64,000 nucleotides of DNA from NCBI GenBank assembly GCA_014239435.1, contig JAAZYX010000033.1, positions 1 through 64,000 on the forward strand. Reading direction: 5' to 3'. The translations under genes and the position numbers were made by a program. Every line of letters begins with the position of its first letter. Position 1 is the stretch's first letter. Source of the DNA: Fidelibacterota bacterium (GTDB taxonomy: Bacteria; Fidelibacterota; Marinisomatia; Marinisomatales; TCS55). A model generated the notes under the pieces. That model had not been told where the DNA came from and ran no database searches. It saw nothing but the letters and a program-made list of their open reading frames with translations. This document shows positions 41,945 to 50,418 of this stretch, piece by piece.

Positions 41945-43720
41945 ATGACGCAGAAAAGCACCAGCAGGAGCGGCGTTAAATTGGCAAAAAGCATTCTCCT
42001 GATTTCGGTTTTTCTGAATGGTTTGATCGCCGACGAAAGATTAGTGGAATTATCCGCGGATTTCATTTTAAACCCTCCGGCAGATCAAAGGATGCATGCC
42101 ACTCCCCATCTTTTGAATATTGCGCTTCACGGCCATTCGCTCCCTGAAGATCAAAAGGATGCTCTGAAAGCAATAGGGTTTTCTTTTGACGGAGCATTGG
42201 TAAACAGAACAAAAATGGCCAGATCGGAGGCCAATGGATTGGACGCATCTCTCGATTCAGGAAATCTCAGGTTTCATTATACCACCAGCGGAACGCATGC
42301 CGTGGATGCGACAGACGGCGATGGGAATTCCGTTCCTGATTATATTGATACCATGGCCGCAATTTTTGGCGAAGTCTGGAACTACCAACTGACCACTTTG
42401 GGATACACCCAACCTCCATCCGATGGCAGCGAAGGCGGATCCAGTCATTATGATATTTACGTTCGGAATTTAGGTGCAGGGTTGTACGGATATGTCCAGT
42501 CCGAAAACTTTGCAAGCGGCAATGGAGACAATGAAAATTCTTCCGGAACGGAAACACTCGCTGTTACAAGTTATATGGCAATGAATAGCAGTTATGATTC
42601 ATTTGTATCAAACACTGAAATCGAAAATATCCAAGTGACGGCGGCCCACGAATTTTTTCATTCAGTTCAGTTTGGGTACGACGCATATGAAAAGGGCTGG
42701 GTTATGGAAGCATCGTCCGTGTGGATGGAAGAAGAAATGTACAATGATGTTAATGATTGTTATCAATACATGACGTCGTGGTTCGCTTTTCCACAAACAT
42801 CTTTGGATGCAACCGGACTCCATTGGTATGGCTCTTTTATTTTCTTTCAATACATAGATGAGCACATGGGCGGTAGTGCTTCCATCCGTCGTATGTATGA
42901 ATTGGGAGTAGCAACAGAAAGTAATGCTGGAGACTACAGTCATGCTGACATAGACGCCGCACTGATTGAAGTTGGATATACGTTTAAGAAAGCACTCAAC
43001 GGAATGGCCATCGCTAATTTTGTTCTTTCTCCCGATAGCTCTGTTGGCGATTATTCGTATGCCGAAGGAGAAGAATATGCTGTTTCCTCGCCGGGAATTT
43101 TTGGGGCCGTCACTTTCAAAAAAGGAATGGATACCACTGTCACAAGTACATCACTCAATCGGTTTGCTACTGAATATATTACACTTTCTTCAACTGATCC
43201 GATGAAGTGCATTCTGACTCCAACCTCTTCCAATGCAGATGACTTAACTCTTCATGCCATGCTTGAGACAAGCGACGGAACGTTGACGGTTGTTTCCGGA
43301 AAAACTCTAAATATTGATCCTTCCAGTTACGAAATTGTTGCACTTGCGGTCGTCAGCCAGGATACGGTCGGGGGAACATGGGATTATTCCATATCTATTT
43401 CGGATGGGCTACCTGATGTCACAGGAACATCCCTAGAAGCCGGTGAAATCAGGATTGAATCCAATTATCCGAATCCATTTAACGGAAACACAACATTTCA
43501 AATCAATGTAGCGGAAGCACAAACGATAACAGTATTAATCGTGAATGCGCTCGGCCAAACTGTTAGAACCGTATTTAACGGTACAGCCGTTTCCGGGGGA
43601 TCAGAATTAACATGGGACGGCAGAATGGATTCCGGGAAAAGAGCACCGTCCGGATTATATATGGTAAGTGCGATCGGGAAAGCAACTGCCGCTTCAGAAA
43701 AAATATTATATCTTAAATAA
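41945..43720 (+). CDS. secreted metalloprotease, MXAN_6640-like, with C-terminal sorting domain
   Basis: A 591-residue exported protein. A signal sequence lies at about 12-29. The zinc site HEFFH is at 235-239 in AAHEFFHSVQFGYD, followed by EASSVWMEEEMYND, which can supply the third ligand; this is the pattern of the MXAN_6640 family of putative gluzincin-like proteases. A calcium-type DATDGDGNSVPDYID sits at about 121-135. The last 80 residues form a FlgD/T9SS-type sorting domain (SNYPNPFNGNTTFQI, VLIVNALGQTVRTV, SGLYMVSAIG). Likely secreted and cell-surface or extracellular. It ends back-to-back with the lipoprotein gene. Confidence 0.8.
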   Translation: MTQKSTSRSGVKLAKSILLISVFLNGLIADERLVELSADFILNPPADQRMHATPHLLNIALHGHSLPEDQKDALKAIGFSFDGALVNRTKMARSEANGLDASLDSGNLRFHYTTSGTHAVDATDGDGNSVPDYIDTMAAIFGEVWNYQLTTLGYTQPPSDGSEGGSSHYDIYVRNLGAGLYGYVQSENFASGNGDNENSSGTETLAVTSYMAMNSSYDSFVSNTEIENIQVTAAHEFFHSVQFGYDAYEKGWVMEASSVWMEEEMYNDVNDCYQYMTSWFAFPQTSLDATGLHWYGSFIFFQYIDEHMGGSASIRRMYELGVATESNAGDYSHADIDAALIEVGYTFKKALNGMAIANFVLSPDSSVGDYSYAEGEEYAVSSPGIFGAVTFKKGMDTTVTSTSLNRFATEYITLSSTDPMKCILTPTSSNADDLTLHAMLETSDGTLTVVSGKTLNIDPSSYEIVALAVVSQDTVGGTWDYSISISDGLPDVTGTSLEAGEIRIESNYPNPFNGNTTFQINVAEAQTITVLIVNALGQTVRTVFNGTAVSGGSELTWDGRMDSGKRAPSGLYMVSAIGKATAASEKILYLK

Positions 43721-44590
43721 TTAATCCGGCAGTAAGATATCCAGAGACGTTAGATGTACTCTGTATTCTGTCACAAACTTTTGGTAGCGGCGTTCGTATT
43801 TCATTTTTTTTCCGCCTGAGCCCATCACATACGCATTCCCTCCAACTTCCTTCCTTGCAATGGAATCAATCGCATTAAAAAATTGGTCAATCCTGTTAAG
43901 GCTTTCTCCAATTTCATCCACTTTTTCAGTCTTTTGAGAAATGAGTTCTACGGATTCGCCTACTTTATCAAACGTGATTTCAATGGCTACGGATTCGGTT
44001 AATTTATCAATGCGCGGGCGAAGGGATTCCCGCCTTTCCTGAAGTTTGAGGATTGTCGGCTTCCAACCGATCATTTGGTCCGAAATAAAAATGAGTTTCT
44101 TATTCTTTTTTTTCAGCGCCTTAGTCAAATCACTTCGGTTCCGGTTGTACTTCGCCAACGCCACGCGAATATGAGAATCCTTCGCAGAAAAATCATCTCC
44201 GTATGTTGTTTCAGTAGCCTCGATTTCTGTCCCCGGACCTATATTTTTTTCTTTTTGAAGCAATGCAACCGTTTTGCGCTGCATCTTAGCTTTCACGAGA
44301 ATATAATCATGTGCTTCCCGCATTTGGATCAAGGAAGATGTCAGTTTTTCATGTAATGGGAAATCTCTGCGCAAGGACGATTTTAGAATCGGTTTTAACG
44401 CGTGATCGAGAGATACCAATTCTCGATTGTTCCCTTGAATCCAGTCACGGTAATTCAATATTTGCGAATTCATGGCTTGGACATCGTTGAATTCTTTTAT
44501 TGATTCTTTCGGACCGGAACAGGCATTGAATACAGCAAAGGCTAATAAAAATGATAAAATGTTTTTATTAAAATAGGTCAGATGAAACAT
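43721..44590 (-). CDS. hypothetical lipoprotein with coiled-coil segments
   Basis: A 289-residue protein (from ATG 44590) with an N-terminal hydrophobic stretch ending AFAVFNAC, a reasonable lipobox with Cys at about 24. The rest is helical and charged, with coiled-coil-like runs (KLQERRESLRPRIDKLTESV, AKYNRNRSDLTKALKKKNKK). No family is recognised. A TTG start 11 codons earlier is possible. It follows grxC after about 50 bp. Confidence 0.65.
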   Translation of the reverse strand: MFHLTYFNKNILSFLLAFAVFNACSGPKESIKEFNDVQAMNSQILNYRDWIQGNNRELVSLDHALKPILKSSLRRDFPLHEKLTSSLIQMREAHDYILVKAKMQRKTVALLQKEKNIGPGTEIEATETTYGDDFSAKDSHIRVALAKYNRNRSDLTKALKKKNKKLIFISDQMIGWKPTILKLQERRESLRPRIDKLTESVAIEITFDKVGESVELISQKTEKVDEIGESLNRIDQFFNAIDSIARKEVGGNAYVMGSGGKKMKYERRYQKFVTEYRVHLTSLDILLPD

Positions 44591-44640
44591 GTCTTTAAAC
44601 ACTGCTACTCTCAATTGAGCCAAAAACAGAATAGAATACT

Positions 44641-44895
44641 TTACTCTTCGGGATTATCCGGGACCAAATTCCCGGATTGGTACAAGTCCAGCAAGTCATC
44701 ATAGCTGCCTATCGGTGTGCCGTCTATGAGAATCTGGGGGACGGTTGATCCCTTGCCGATTTTTTCCATCTCTTCCCTGCTCATATTTTCTGCTTCAATG
44801 TCAATTTCCTCGTAGGAAATATTCTGCTCATCAAAGAGGCGCTTTGCCATCGAACAATAAGGACAGCGTGAAGTAGTATAAATTTTGACGTTCAT
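44641..44895 (-). CDS. grxC: glutaredoxin, GrxC type
   Basis: A small dithiol oxidoreductase that uses glutathione or thioredoxin reductase. The 84-residue fold starts VKIYTTSRCPYCSMAKRLFDE with the active site CPYC, and has GKGSTVPQILIDGTPIGSYDDL with the cis-Pro TVP and the glutathione-binding GSYDDL. The length is typical of bacterial Grx3. It stands between the secreted protein genes and the lipoprotein gene with short gaps on each side. Confidence 0.95.
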   Translation of the reverse strand: MNVKIYTTSRCPYCSMAKRLFDEQNISYEEIDIEAENMSREEMEKIGKGSTVPQILIDGTPIGSYDDLLDLYQSGNLVPDNPEE

Positions 44896-44941
44896 GATTT
44901 TCTTCGCGTTTCCTAAAATTACAGACCTATGAGAAAAATTC

Positions 44942-47900
44942 CTATTTCAGTAAAATCATCTTTTGTGTTTGCCGAAAAGACCCCGACCGTAGTTCCACAA
45001 AATACATTCCCGTGCTTTGCCGGTTTGCATTCCAAATAATTTCGTGTGTTCCCGGCTTCATTTTTTCATCCACAAGCGTTTCCACCAACCGGCCGGTGAT
45101 ATCAAATATCCGCAATTGTAGGGGCGAGACATGTCTCGCCCCTACGGTGATTGGAATATTAAACCGGATGGTAGTGGATGGATTGAACGGATTGGGAAAA
45201 ACAGGATGGAGCTGAAAACCGATTGGAATGATTTCATTCTCAACGCTCAAGGACGGAACATAATTTTCCGGTGCTTCAGTAGTGAATCGGATCACTCGGC
45301 CGCTGTCAAGTTCAGCCGCGCCGGAGGTGTAGGTATTATTGAAAGTGATTTGAAGTCCGTCATTCTTGTCCGGCGACTCGATCCCGACCGTGGAATAATT
45401 CTTTGTCACATCTACATTGTCTATATTGTAATACTGAAATTCAATTACTCCGTCGCCTGAGGTTGTCGGCATGGAGGACTGCGAATAGAGAATAATTTCA
45501 AATGTTTCTTCCGTCGCCTCGTCGTAGCCGTTCAGCGCGCGCGACCATTCAATGATAAAGCGGCCTTCCGTTTCATCGTAACGTGTGAAGACATTTATCC
45601 AAACATCGATCGCATCGTCACCATCTGTGTCAATGGTTTCAAGGTCGTCCCAGAACGGCGCCAGCATGGCATTCGGACCCATCGCCATGGGAATCGAAAA
45701 ATTCCAGAAATAATCCACCGGCGTTGTTTCGAAGGATGTCCAACCATTGGAACTGATGGTAATCTGATCATAAGAATTTCCAAAATACTGGAATGCAAAC
45801 GGCAGGTCAATGCGGATGTGATCGTCGTCATCTAAAACATAGGCAGTGCCGCCGGAGCCGCCGTGAGCAGGGTCAAGCTCGATCCAGTTGTATTCGGGAG
45901 TTTGAGTATAACCTGAATCAATATCATCGTATGACCAATATCCATACTCAGAAGGAACGATTGGATGGGTTGAATCTGGTGGATCTACGGAAAAATCTAT
46001 TCGAATAGAATCAATAATGTAATCGTGGTGAGTCAGAAGTGCAGCTAGAGACAATTCACTCCCGGAGGACGCGCCGCCAAAATTTAGTGAAAGGTGATTT
46101 AAATCCACATAAGCTGTATCCCACGCTGATAACGCAAACGGCGGTTCTTCTATTGCCCATCCGCTGATTGTAATAGAATCTGAAAGAGAAATAAGTCTAA
46201 CATTCAAAGAATCAAAAGAAGCGCTACTGAAATTGTACAATGTGAGTGCGGGGATTAAACTCGTGGTGAAATCAGAATTTTGGGATGAAGAGGGTTCAAT
46301 ATCTATTTCAACAATTGGATTGCTCATCCTTATCATCAGATCTCCTTCTTCATTTTCCAATTGAACAGAAATAATTACGTGTCCACTTCCCAAATGTTGA
46401 ATGACTATAGAATCCGATGCTGTAACCTCACTCCCTTCTGAAATGTCCGAATAAGTGAAAGTGGAATCTATGAGATCAATATTGGATGAAGATGATACGG
46501 CACCGGTTCCTCCCTGAATCATAATGTCCGAGGTATTTCTCAAAATCGGAAAAACAGCCACCTTTTCGCCGGGATCCAGCATGCCGTTTCCGTTATCGTG
46601 TAGCACATACCCAACGAATTCTATTGACTGACCGGATTCGTGAATTGTCACCTCATTGTGCCCCTGAATAAATCCGTTCTTGTTTGCGTAAATGTCCAGC
46701 GCCGCAGCATCGCCCGGATTCACCGAAACCTGGAATTGTCCGCCGGAATTTGTGATCCCTTTGGCGATAAGTGAATCATCCGCCATAACTGCGATGACAG
46801 CATCCCGTATTGGATTCCCGCCGGAATTCGTGACAGTCATTGAAACAAACCCATCTGACGACCAGACAGAATCCGCTTCAATCGAAAATTCATCCGGTGT
46901 GGCCAAGTGCACGGAAAGCGAGGGGTCACCCAAGATATTGTACACATGGAAATAAAATTCCTGTCCTTCACCCGGTCCGTCTAAATGTGGGAATTCCGTA
47001 AGCAAACCTAATTGTCCCGCGAGCATTGCCGGCGCGAGTTCCGTAACACCGCCGTCCAGCATGGCATCAAACATATAGGCATTGATCACATTGTTAAACT
47101 TGGTGCTCGTATGCAGATCTGACGGTCCGATTACTGCAACCCCTCCCCGTGGATTCGTCGGCGTACCGGCGCGGATCAGTGATTCTCCGAAACAAGTTGG
47201 CACTGTTGGATTTCCGAAATCATTCGCATTGCAGACAAAACTCGTAAACACCGGCGTCATCCAGCCATTGTTAAGTTCCGCCACATCACTCACATGGAAC
47301 TCAGGATAATGCCATCCGTTCGCATCGCCCCAGCCGCGGTAATTGACTATGCCAACGCCGGCGTCAATCGAGGCAGAAATCAGCGAAGCGCCTTGCTGTG
47401 TCGGCGGATAATACACGGTATCAACCGATGCATATCCATTATCCAAAAGTTCATCTCTCAACCAATAAGATGTCCATTTTGGCGTGGTGGGAACCGGAAT
47501 CGAATTGCTGTAATTTCCCGCCACTACCAGCGCCTTGTTCAGCCAATCTGAATTTATCGCGAGCGGATCGCGATGATATTTGATAGTCTTTTGGGTGACG
47601 ACCATCAATTCTGTCACAGACGTAACCGACATTCGTCCGACAAAAATATCAGGAATAAAATCATCACCAAGAATATGAGAGTATTTCTGATCGGTTACAT
47701 CGTTTGCATCTCCATAATAAAACGTTGGAATAATACTGCCGGATCCTTCATTCACCTCGCCAATCAGCAACACATATTCCAAGAGTGGATCTTCATCTAG
47801 ACGATTAGAAATAGTCGTTTTTATGTCGTCGGCAGAACTTCCGGCATCGGACAATTTTTTCACAATGACATCAAATCCCTGCGATGCTTTAAATGAAACA

Positions 47901-48124
47901 AACGTACTGATATACGTTTCCCACGCATCCGGAATAATGATCATAAAAGAGCCGCGCATCGGATTGATGTCGCTTCTCGCAAGACCGTAATCCGCTTGAA
48001 CCAAAGACTGGAATGCCATCGGAATTCCCTGCCCCATAATGTCCGCTTTTGATTTACCGCGAAAATTCGACTCGGCCGACAAAAGAATGCCGACGGATAA
48101 TATTATGGTCGTAAGTAAACGCAT
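44942..48124 (-). CDS. peptidase C25 (gingipain)-like secreted protein
   Basis: A 1060-residue exported protein. After a short signal peptide (LLTTIILSVGILLSAES), residues about 55-400 match the C25 fold (EYVLLIGEVNEGSG, DDFIPDIFVGRMSV, GVGIVNYRGWGDANGW, FTSFVCNANDFG, NPRGGVAVIGPSDLHTS). The putative nucleophile is C298, but the clan CD His-Gly pair is W265-G266, so activity is doubtful unless H272 substitutes. Then come Ig-like domains, a GYWSYDD...Y-WIELDP repeat-like beta domain, and a C-terminal sorting domain (PNPFNPSTTIRFNI, RIFDITGRLVETLVDE). There is no C25 propeptide. A 28-bp palindrome is inserted in the sorting domain. It overlaps the M14 gene by 22 bp. Confidence 0.8.
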   Translation of the reverse strand: MRLLTTIILSVGILLSAESNFRGKSKADIMGQGIPMAFQSLVQADYGLARSDINPMRGSFMIIIPDAWETYISTFVSFKASQGFDVIVKKLSDAGSSADDIKTTISNRLDEDPLLEYVLLIGEVNEGSGSIIPTFYYGDANDVTDQKYSHILGDDFIPDIFVGRMSVTSVTELMVVTQKTIKYHRDPLAINSDWLNKALVVAGNYSNSIPVPTTPKWTSYWLRDELLDNGYASVDTVYYPPTQQGASLISASIDAGVGIVNYRGWGDANGWHYPEFHVSDVAELNNGWMTPVFTSFVCNANDFGNPTVPTCFGESLIRAGTPTNPRGGVAVIGPSDLHTSTKFNNVINAYMFDAMLDGGVTELAPAMLAGQLGLLTEFPHLDGPGEGQEFYFHVYNILGDPSLSVHLATPDEFSIEADSVWSSDGFVSMTVTNSGGNPIRDAVIAVMADDSLIAKGITNSGGQFQVSVNPGDAAALDIYANKNGFIQGHNEVTIHESGQSIEFVGYVLHDNGNGMLDPGEKVAVFPILRNTSDIMIQGGTGAVSSSSNIDLIDSTFTYSDISEGSEVTASDSIVIQHLGSGHVIISVQLENEEGDLMIRMSNPIVEIDIEPSSSQNSDFTTSLIPALTLYNFSSASFDSLNVRLISLSDSITISGWAIEEPPFALSAWDTAYVDLNHLSLNFGGASSGSELSLAALLTHHDYIIDSIRIDFSVDPPDSTHPIVPSEYGYWSYDDIDSGYTQTPEYNWIELDPAHGGSGGTAYVLDDDDHIRIDLPFAFQYFGNSYDQITISSNGWTSFETTPVDYFWNFSIPMAMGPNAMLAPFWDDLETIDTDGDDAIDVWINVFTRYDETEGRFIIEWSRALNGYDEATEETFEIILYSQSSMPTTSGDGVIEFQYYNIDNVDVTKNYSTVGIESPDKNDGLQITFNNTYTSGAAELDSGRVIRFTTEAPENYVPSLSVENEIIPIGFQLHPVFPNPFNPSTTIRFNIPITVGARHVSPLQLRIFDITGRLVETLVDEKMKPGTHEIIWNANRQSTGMYFVELRSGSFRQTQKMILLK
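45118..45145. repeat. 28-bp perfect palindrome inside coding sequence
   Basis: GTAGGGGCGAGACA is followed at once by its exact reverse complement TGTCTCGCCCCTAC. On the coding strand it encodes VGARHVSPL between RFNIPIT and QLRIFDI, lengthening a loop of the sorting domain without breaking the frame. No second copy was noticed in the window. Such elements resemble the protein-coding palindromic repeats known from Rickettsia. Confidence 0.9.
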
Positions 48125-50415
48125 TTTCTAATAATTGTTTTTTGGGGTGAATTGAATTGCAGAAAATACACTCCAGAGCTCATTCCTGCACCTAAACGGT
48201 CTTTCATACTAAAAGCCAAAACAGTCTTGGGGTTTGGAGAAAACGGAATGATTCCGGCATGCACTTCCTGACCAAGTAAATTATAAATTCTGATAGTAAC
48301 AGGTCCTTGCGCATCGCTGAGGTTTATCGATACCATTCCCGTAGAAGGATTTGGAAATGGATTGGAAACTGAAAAACCAGATCGTACTGCAGGTGCCTGA
48401 GTTGTTACGGCTAAATAAGATTCTTCCGCTCCAATAATTTTGAGAGACGCAATTTCCCATCCGCGGTAGCGAACAGAATTATCCCGGTTAAAGCTGATTT
48501 TTATCTGCACAGAATCAATTCCGGATGTATCCCGCGCTACGATTCTGTCAGTTCGAAAGGAATTCCAATGGTGTCCGGTGGCGGCATATTCTGCCAAGAT
48601 AGAATCTTGCGAATTGACAATGGAAATAAAAATTGAATCCACATCCCATTCGAGTTCATACCGATGCGTGAATTCCACTCCAGCCTGTTTCATGCCTGAA
48701 ACTGATACCATACTCGAGCGGACTTCAACTGTATCTTCCGTAGAACCGTTTGCATAAGTGAATTCGCTTTGGGACTTTAGGGTGTCATTTTCTATGGTCC
48801 ACTCTCCGCCTGTCATGGCCCAAAATGTTGAATCAGAAAATGCGTTGGCATAGGTAACATTCGGAGCGGATGCTGTCAAAAAAAATGCGGTATTTTCATC
48901 CAGATTCACGTCACGAATCCAGGGAAACAGTGAATCACCTAAAATCTGAATATTCCAAAATCCTGGTTGCAGAGAAAGTGCATTCGTACCCGATGAAACA
49001 GACACAGTGTCCACGCCAAATTCTCCGGCTGTTACAGCTTGAAATGAGGTTGTAGGAAATGACGCCGGTACATCCACATTTAAAGTAAGTGTAATATTCT
49101 GCGCCTGCTGCAAAGAAAAATCCAGAGTTGTGATTCCGCTATTATTGGCTGTGATATTATTTGTTACAGATTCATAGCCATATTTTCGTGCCATTACCTG
49201 ATAGGTGCCTTCCGTTACAATTCGCCTGTACCTTCCAAACTCATCGGTTAATCTTGGCTGTAAAACGCCGCCGCTTAATTCTTGAATGATAATCTCTACA
49301 TCTTCAAGGAGTATTCCTGTGGATGCGTCGCGTACCGATCCGGTAATTTGGGCGGCATCTTCCTGATATCCGATAATTCTGTCCATAATGTATATCATCC
49401 CCGGAATCAATCTCTGCATTGTATCTTCTATCAGGGCGCTGTCCGGTTGCAAATTGGCCGTTCCGCATTCGACTAAATACTGAAAGCATCCTGTGGCAGA
49501 ATAAAACCAGTCATGCGCGTTTCCCCGACGCGATACACCTTGGACAGATTGATAAAATTCCTCACTGTTTTCTTTTTGAATTTTGTCAGCCAATGCGTCT
49601 CCAATTGCTTTCTGAGCATCGTTGTCAGGCGTATTTTTTCCGTCAGCCCAATTCCAGGATGAAATCACTTTTTCTGAAAACCTGCCGGATCGGGAACTGT
49701 GCCAAGCAATGGATAAAAGGAAATCCTGTTCTATAGCCAAATCCCGAATGGCTTCTGTTTCCGGCTCGGAAAAAGGTTCGGGGCCGCGATAATAATCATA
49801 ATGTGCGCCGTAGTCTGATGGATCATTTTCAAGAAATGTATCGCCAAAAACCCAGTTGAAATCATAATTCCTGTTTAGATCAACTCCATCAATATCATTC
49901 CCGATGCTTGCATCATAATCAAAAACGCCATTTGGGGATGCCCCATCGGCGCTGAAGTCATGTTTATTTTTTCGGTAGCTAAGGTCCAATTCAGAATGCA
50001 CTACATTTAATCCCTCGGGATTATACGTTGGAACAATCCATGTCTCCATTTCCTGGCGTAAAATCTGCGCATGCGTTGCCATTGAAGGCCGTGGATCCAG
50101 TAGCGTTAGAATCAAATCCAGCACAGCCTCTACACCCAAAATTTCTTCCGCGTGGCATTGCCCGAGAAACAAAACGCGTGGTTCATCTTCCTTTTCCTGG
50201 ACGTTATCTGAAATTTTGACAGCCAGAATTGGGAGGGATTCGTGACCGGAATACCCGAGCGTATCCACTCGAAATAAATCCACATATTCTTCAAGTTGAT
50301 CGAGGGAATCTAGAAAGGTCTTTATTTCATCAAAGGAATGAAAACGTGGATCAAGCGTTTGAGCGGAAAGCCCGCAGTATAAGACAAACAATGATAATAC
50401 ACGATTTCTCACCAT
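48103..50415 (-). CDS. secreted M14 zinc carboxypeptidase with sorting domain
   Basis: A 770-residue exported enzyme. A signal peptide (LSLFVLYCGLSAQ) precedes an M14 domain: zinc ligands H88 and E91 (GQCHAEEILGVEA), H239 (IAWHSSRSG), catalytic E316 (YLVECGT), and substrate-binding DLNRNYDFNW. A carboxypeptidase-regulatory-like beta domain follows (ITGSVRDASTGILLEDVEIII), then a beta-rich region and a C-terminal sorting domain (SNPFPNPSTGMVSINLSD, YNLLGQEVHAG, SGVYFLQF). It likely trims C-terminal residues from external peptides. It lies 3 bp after the large repeat-protein gene and overlaps the C25 gene. Confidence 0.88.
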   Translation of the reverse strand: MVRNRVLSLFVLYCGLSAQTLDPRFHSFDEIKTFLDSLDQLEEYVDLFRVDTLGYSGHESLPILAVKISDNVQEKEDEPRVLFLGQCHAEEILGVEAVLDLILTLLDPRPSMATHAQILRQEMETWIVPTYNPEGLNVVHSELDLSYRKNKHDFSADGASPNGVFDYDASIGNDIDGVDLNRNYDFNWVFGDTFLENDPSDYGAHYDYYRGPEPFSEPETEAIRDLAIEQDFLLSIAWHSSRSGRFSEKVISSWNWADGKNTPDNDAQKAIGDALADKIQKENSEEFYQSVQGVSRRGNAHDWFYSATGCFQYLVECGTANLQPDSALIEDTMQRLIPGMIYIMDRIIGYQEDAAQITGSVRDASTGILLEDVEIIIQELSGGVLQPRLTDEFGRYRRIVTEGTYQVMARKYGYESVTNNITANNSGITTLDFSLQQAQNITLTLNVDVPASFPTTSFQAVTAGEFGVDTVSVSSGTNALSLQPGFWNIQILGDSLFPWIRDVNLDENTAFFLTASAPNVTYANAFSDSTFWAMTGGEWTIENDTLKSQSEFTYANGSTEDTVEVRSSMVSVSGMKQAGVEFTHRYELEWDVDSIFISIVNSQDSILAEYAATGHHWNSFRTDRIVARDTSGIDSVQIKISFNRDNSVRYRGWEIASLKIIGAEESYLAVTTQAPAVRSGFSVSNPFPNPSTGMVSINLSDAQGPVTIRIYNLLGQEVHAGIIPFSPNPKTVLAFSMKDRLGAGMSSGVYFLQFNSPQKTIIRKCVYLRP

Positions 50416-50418
50416 GCA

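Noticed and set aside
45118-45145. Palindrome as a transcription terminator
   Set aside because: It is inside an open coding frame, has no T run on either strand and the coding sequence continues normally.
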